Assembly: GCF_000238315.3 (NCBI RefSeq)
Contig: NZ_CP011924.1
Location: 1,342,501 to 1,406,500, forward strand
DNA length: 64,000 bases
Direction: 5' to 3'
DNA from: Pseudoalteromonas piscicida
Lineage (GTDB): Bacteria; Pseudomonadota; Gammaproteobacteria; Enterobacterales; Alteromonadaceae
A model generated the notes under the pieces. The model was not told where the DNA came from and made no database searches. It was given only the letters and a program-made list of their open reading frames with translations. This document shows positions 62,336-64,000 of this stretch, one piece after another. The position numbers were made by a program, and so were the translations under genes. Each line of letters starts with the position of its first letter. Position 1 is the first letter of the stretch.

Positions 62336-64000
62336 TTAGTTTGCAACAACATCCGGGTTAGATACTTGTAAAACCAAACCCTTTGACTTCAAGAAGCTTG
62401 CAACTTGTGTTTGCATTTCAATTGACGCCGCTGCGTGTCCCGCTGCTGTGCCACCGGCTTTTTCATCAAAACCTGTCGTCAAGATTGAACTATGGTGACC
62501 CTGAGAGAACTTCACTACATAACTTCCAGGTGTTCCGTCTTGACTCATTTGCGTTTCACTTGCAGGCATTAAGCCCATGAAACCAGCAAGTGGTAAGCTA
62601 CCTGACAAGAAGCTACGTTCTGTTGTTGGAGGAATAACCAAGTCAGCTGTATTGCCATCAACACCACCCGTAACAACGCTCATATATACTGGCGTTTGTA
62701 GCGCTTTCACGGAAGCTGCATAGTTAAGTGGATCGGCACTACCTAATGCGGTCTGTGCTGCAAAACCAAACTGCGTCACCGTACCATCAATCAGTGCTAA
62801 TGTCGCGGTGTCTCCAGCCGCTTCTAAATTCGCTCTAAACGTTCCATATGCACAAGAAACATATTTGCTTTGATCCGCAGCAAACGTACCACAGTCAGTA
62901 ATTGCGCCTTCTTGCAGATAGGCATTAAACGCTTGCGACGCTAGGTTACCTGCAGAGCTTAACACGGAGCCTTGAACAAACGGGCCAAATGATTTTGACT
63001 CAATCAAGAAATTAGCAATGCCCGAGCCACCACTTGCAAGTGCTGCTGACTCAACTTTAAAGAAACCATCAATTGCTGGATTTAATGGCGCATTGGTTTG
63101 AGCAAGGAAGCTTGGGCCTACAACCGAACCCAGTGAGTGACCTAAGTAACTAACTTGCTGGGTATTAAAGTTAACTTGACCGCCAGATGCTAGATTGATG
63201 AAGTTTAAGCCTAAACGTAAACCCATTAAATCTGCTGCTGATTGCTTTAAGTTATCACGCGCAACCAACAACGATGTTAGGTTCATGTAGGACAACACGC
63301 TGCCTGTCGAGGCATTGAAATCATCTGTGCCGTCACCATCGATATCTAAACCGCGAGCACCGTGCATTGGGTGATCAATCGCAACTGTGGCAAATCCAGC
63401 TTGTGTTAATGACAACGTCAAGCCAAGCATGTCTTCTTTTTTACTCGTGATACCATGTTGCAAGATAACAACAGGCCAGCCGCCCTCTGGGCGCTGAGAC
63501 TCATCCGCAGGCATTGTGATTTGCACAGGAACATTAGCAAGCCACTGCTCTTTAGGGATTGGATTGTACTTAGTTAAGAACTTAGTACCGTCTAAGCCTA
63601 AATCTCTCAACTTTCCACCCGAAAGTGTATTACAAGCGATATCATTTGGTTCTGTAGGCTCTGGTAAACCACCAGCTTGCGCTGCATATCCAGCGACAGC
63701 CACCGCGCTGTCGCAACGTGCTTGCCAATAGGTATCAGCTAGCGCAGAGATATCTTTATTTTTTGGTTGTGATAAGTATTGAGGTAGTTGTATTTGACCT
63801 TGCAATAAACGCACGCTTCTAAAAGCTGGTAAAATAGCATCAGGCACTTTTCCTACAAGGGCATCTGCAACGGTGATCACCGGTTGTGCAGGTACAGCGA
63901 CAACAGGATTAGCACCACCTTGTAATTTAGCGGCTAACAATTGCTTAGTCGCCGCCAATGCGTGACCAGTCGACTGTGTCGTCATTGCTGCAGTATATAT
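62336..64000 (-). CDS. Pla-1/cef-type (VolA-like) extracellular lipase, C-terminal part
   Basis: The visible 554 codons continue open to the window edge without a convincing ribosome-binding site, so the N terminus (signal peptide and the N-terminal lipase domain of this roughly 750-800-residue family) lies outside. The alpha/beta hydrolase core shows WPVVILQHGITSKKEDM near the oxyanion region, the nucleophile motif GHSLGS, and the catalytic His in SQGHHSSIL near the C terminus. It probably acts as a phospholipase or lipase at the outer membrane. Confidence 0.85.
   Translation of the reverse strand: MYTAAMTTQSTGHALAATKQLLAAKLQGGANPVVAVPAQPVITVADALVGKVPDAILPAFRSVRLLQGQIQLPQYLSQPKNKDISALADTYWQARCDSAVAVAGYAAQAGGLPEPTEPNDIACNTLSGGKLRDLGLDGTKFLTKYNPIPKEQWLANVPVQITMPADESQRPEGGWPVVILQHGITSKKEDMLGLTLSLTQAGFATVAIDHPMHGARGLDIDGDGTDDFNASTGSVLSYMNLTSLLVARDNLKQSAADLMGLRLGLNFINLASGGQVNFNTQQVSYLGHSLGSVVGPSFLAQTNAPLNPAIDGFFKVESAALASGGSGIANFLIESKSFGPFVQGSVLSSAGNLASQAFNAYLQEGAITDCGTFAADQSKYVSCAYGTFRANLEAAGDTATLALIDGTVTQFGFAAQTALGSADPLNYAASVKALQTPVYMSVVTGGVDGNTADLVIPPTTERSFLSGSLPLAGFMGLMPASETQMSQDGTPGSYVVKFSQGHHSSILTTGFDEKAGGTAAGHAAASIEMQTQVASFLKSKGLVLQVSNPDVVAN

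Overview
The window looks like chromosome of a marine gammaproteobacterium of the Alteromonadales, most likely Pseudoalteromonas. This is inferred from gene order and family content: trxB-aat-bpt-infA-clpA-clpS-cspD, a monomeric NADP isocitrate dehydrogenase, mnmA-hflD-purB, an ivd/liu branched-chain amino acid supercluster under a MerR-type LiuR, an M2 peptidase lipoprotein and a Pla-1/cef-type lipase. No rRNA, tRNA or CRISPR array was recognised.

Layout. 1-8300: thioredoxin reductase and an N-degron pathway block (aat, bpt, clpS, clpA) around infA. Between the convergent infA and clpA lies a 252-bp tandem array of nine units, each carrying the infA 3' end and, in all but one unit, an intrinsic terminator. 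8300-17500: core metabolism and RNA/ribosome modification (icd, rluE, mnmA, hflD, purB, roxA, a GNAT protein, a DUF4826-type protein). 17900-21400: a nitric-oxide sensor pair (H-NOX plus soluble histidine kinase), an unrecognised 465-residue acidic protein and a DUF1330-type protein. 21400-22950: a palindromic MITE-like repeat interrupted by an IS110-family (IS1111-type) element whose exact insertion point can be reconstructed and whose 3' non-coding end is a candidate bridge/seek RNA locus. 23000-39700: valine/isoleucine (ivd, minus strand) and leucine (liu, plus strand) degradation operons diverging from liuR, with matching palindromic operators. 40000-54300: BCCT transporter, exonuclease and CBS/DUF294 pair, astB, two lipoproteins, fadE, an M2 peptidase and an ABC exporter. 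54400-59100: an accessory island with a Y1 (REP-associated) transposase, a 110-bp tandem array of 12 units that amplifies the element's right end, a structured non-coding stretch, an integron-cassette-like alpha/beta hydrolase flanked by two attC-like sites, and a frameshifted IS91-type remnant. 59100-64000: a MerR/NAD(P)-epimerase divergent pair with a 19-bp-spacer promoter, a small secreted protein, sohB, and a lipase gene that runs off the window.

How genes work together: Aat and Bpt attach Leu/Phe to N termini, ClpS recognises such degrons and ClpAP destroys the protein. The ivd and liu operons convert branched-chain acyl-CoAs to propionyl-CoA, acetyl-CoA and acetoacetate, with the CoA transferase activating acetoacetate. 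H-NOX would gate the adjacent kinase by NO. The most unusual content is structural: two unrelated tandem arrays that each amplify a gene or element end, the IS1111 insertion with its RNA region, and the attC-flanked gene with no integrase in view.
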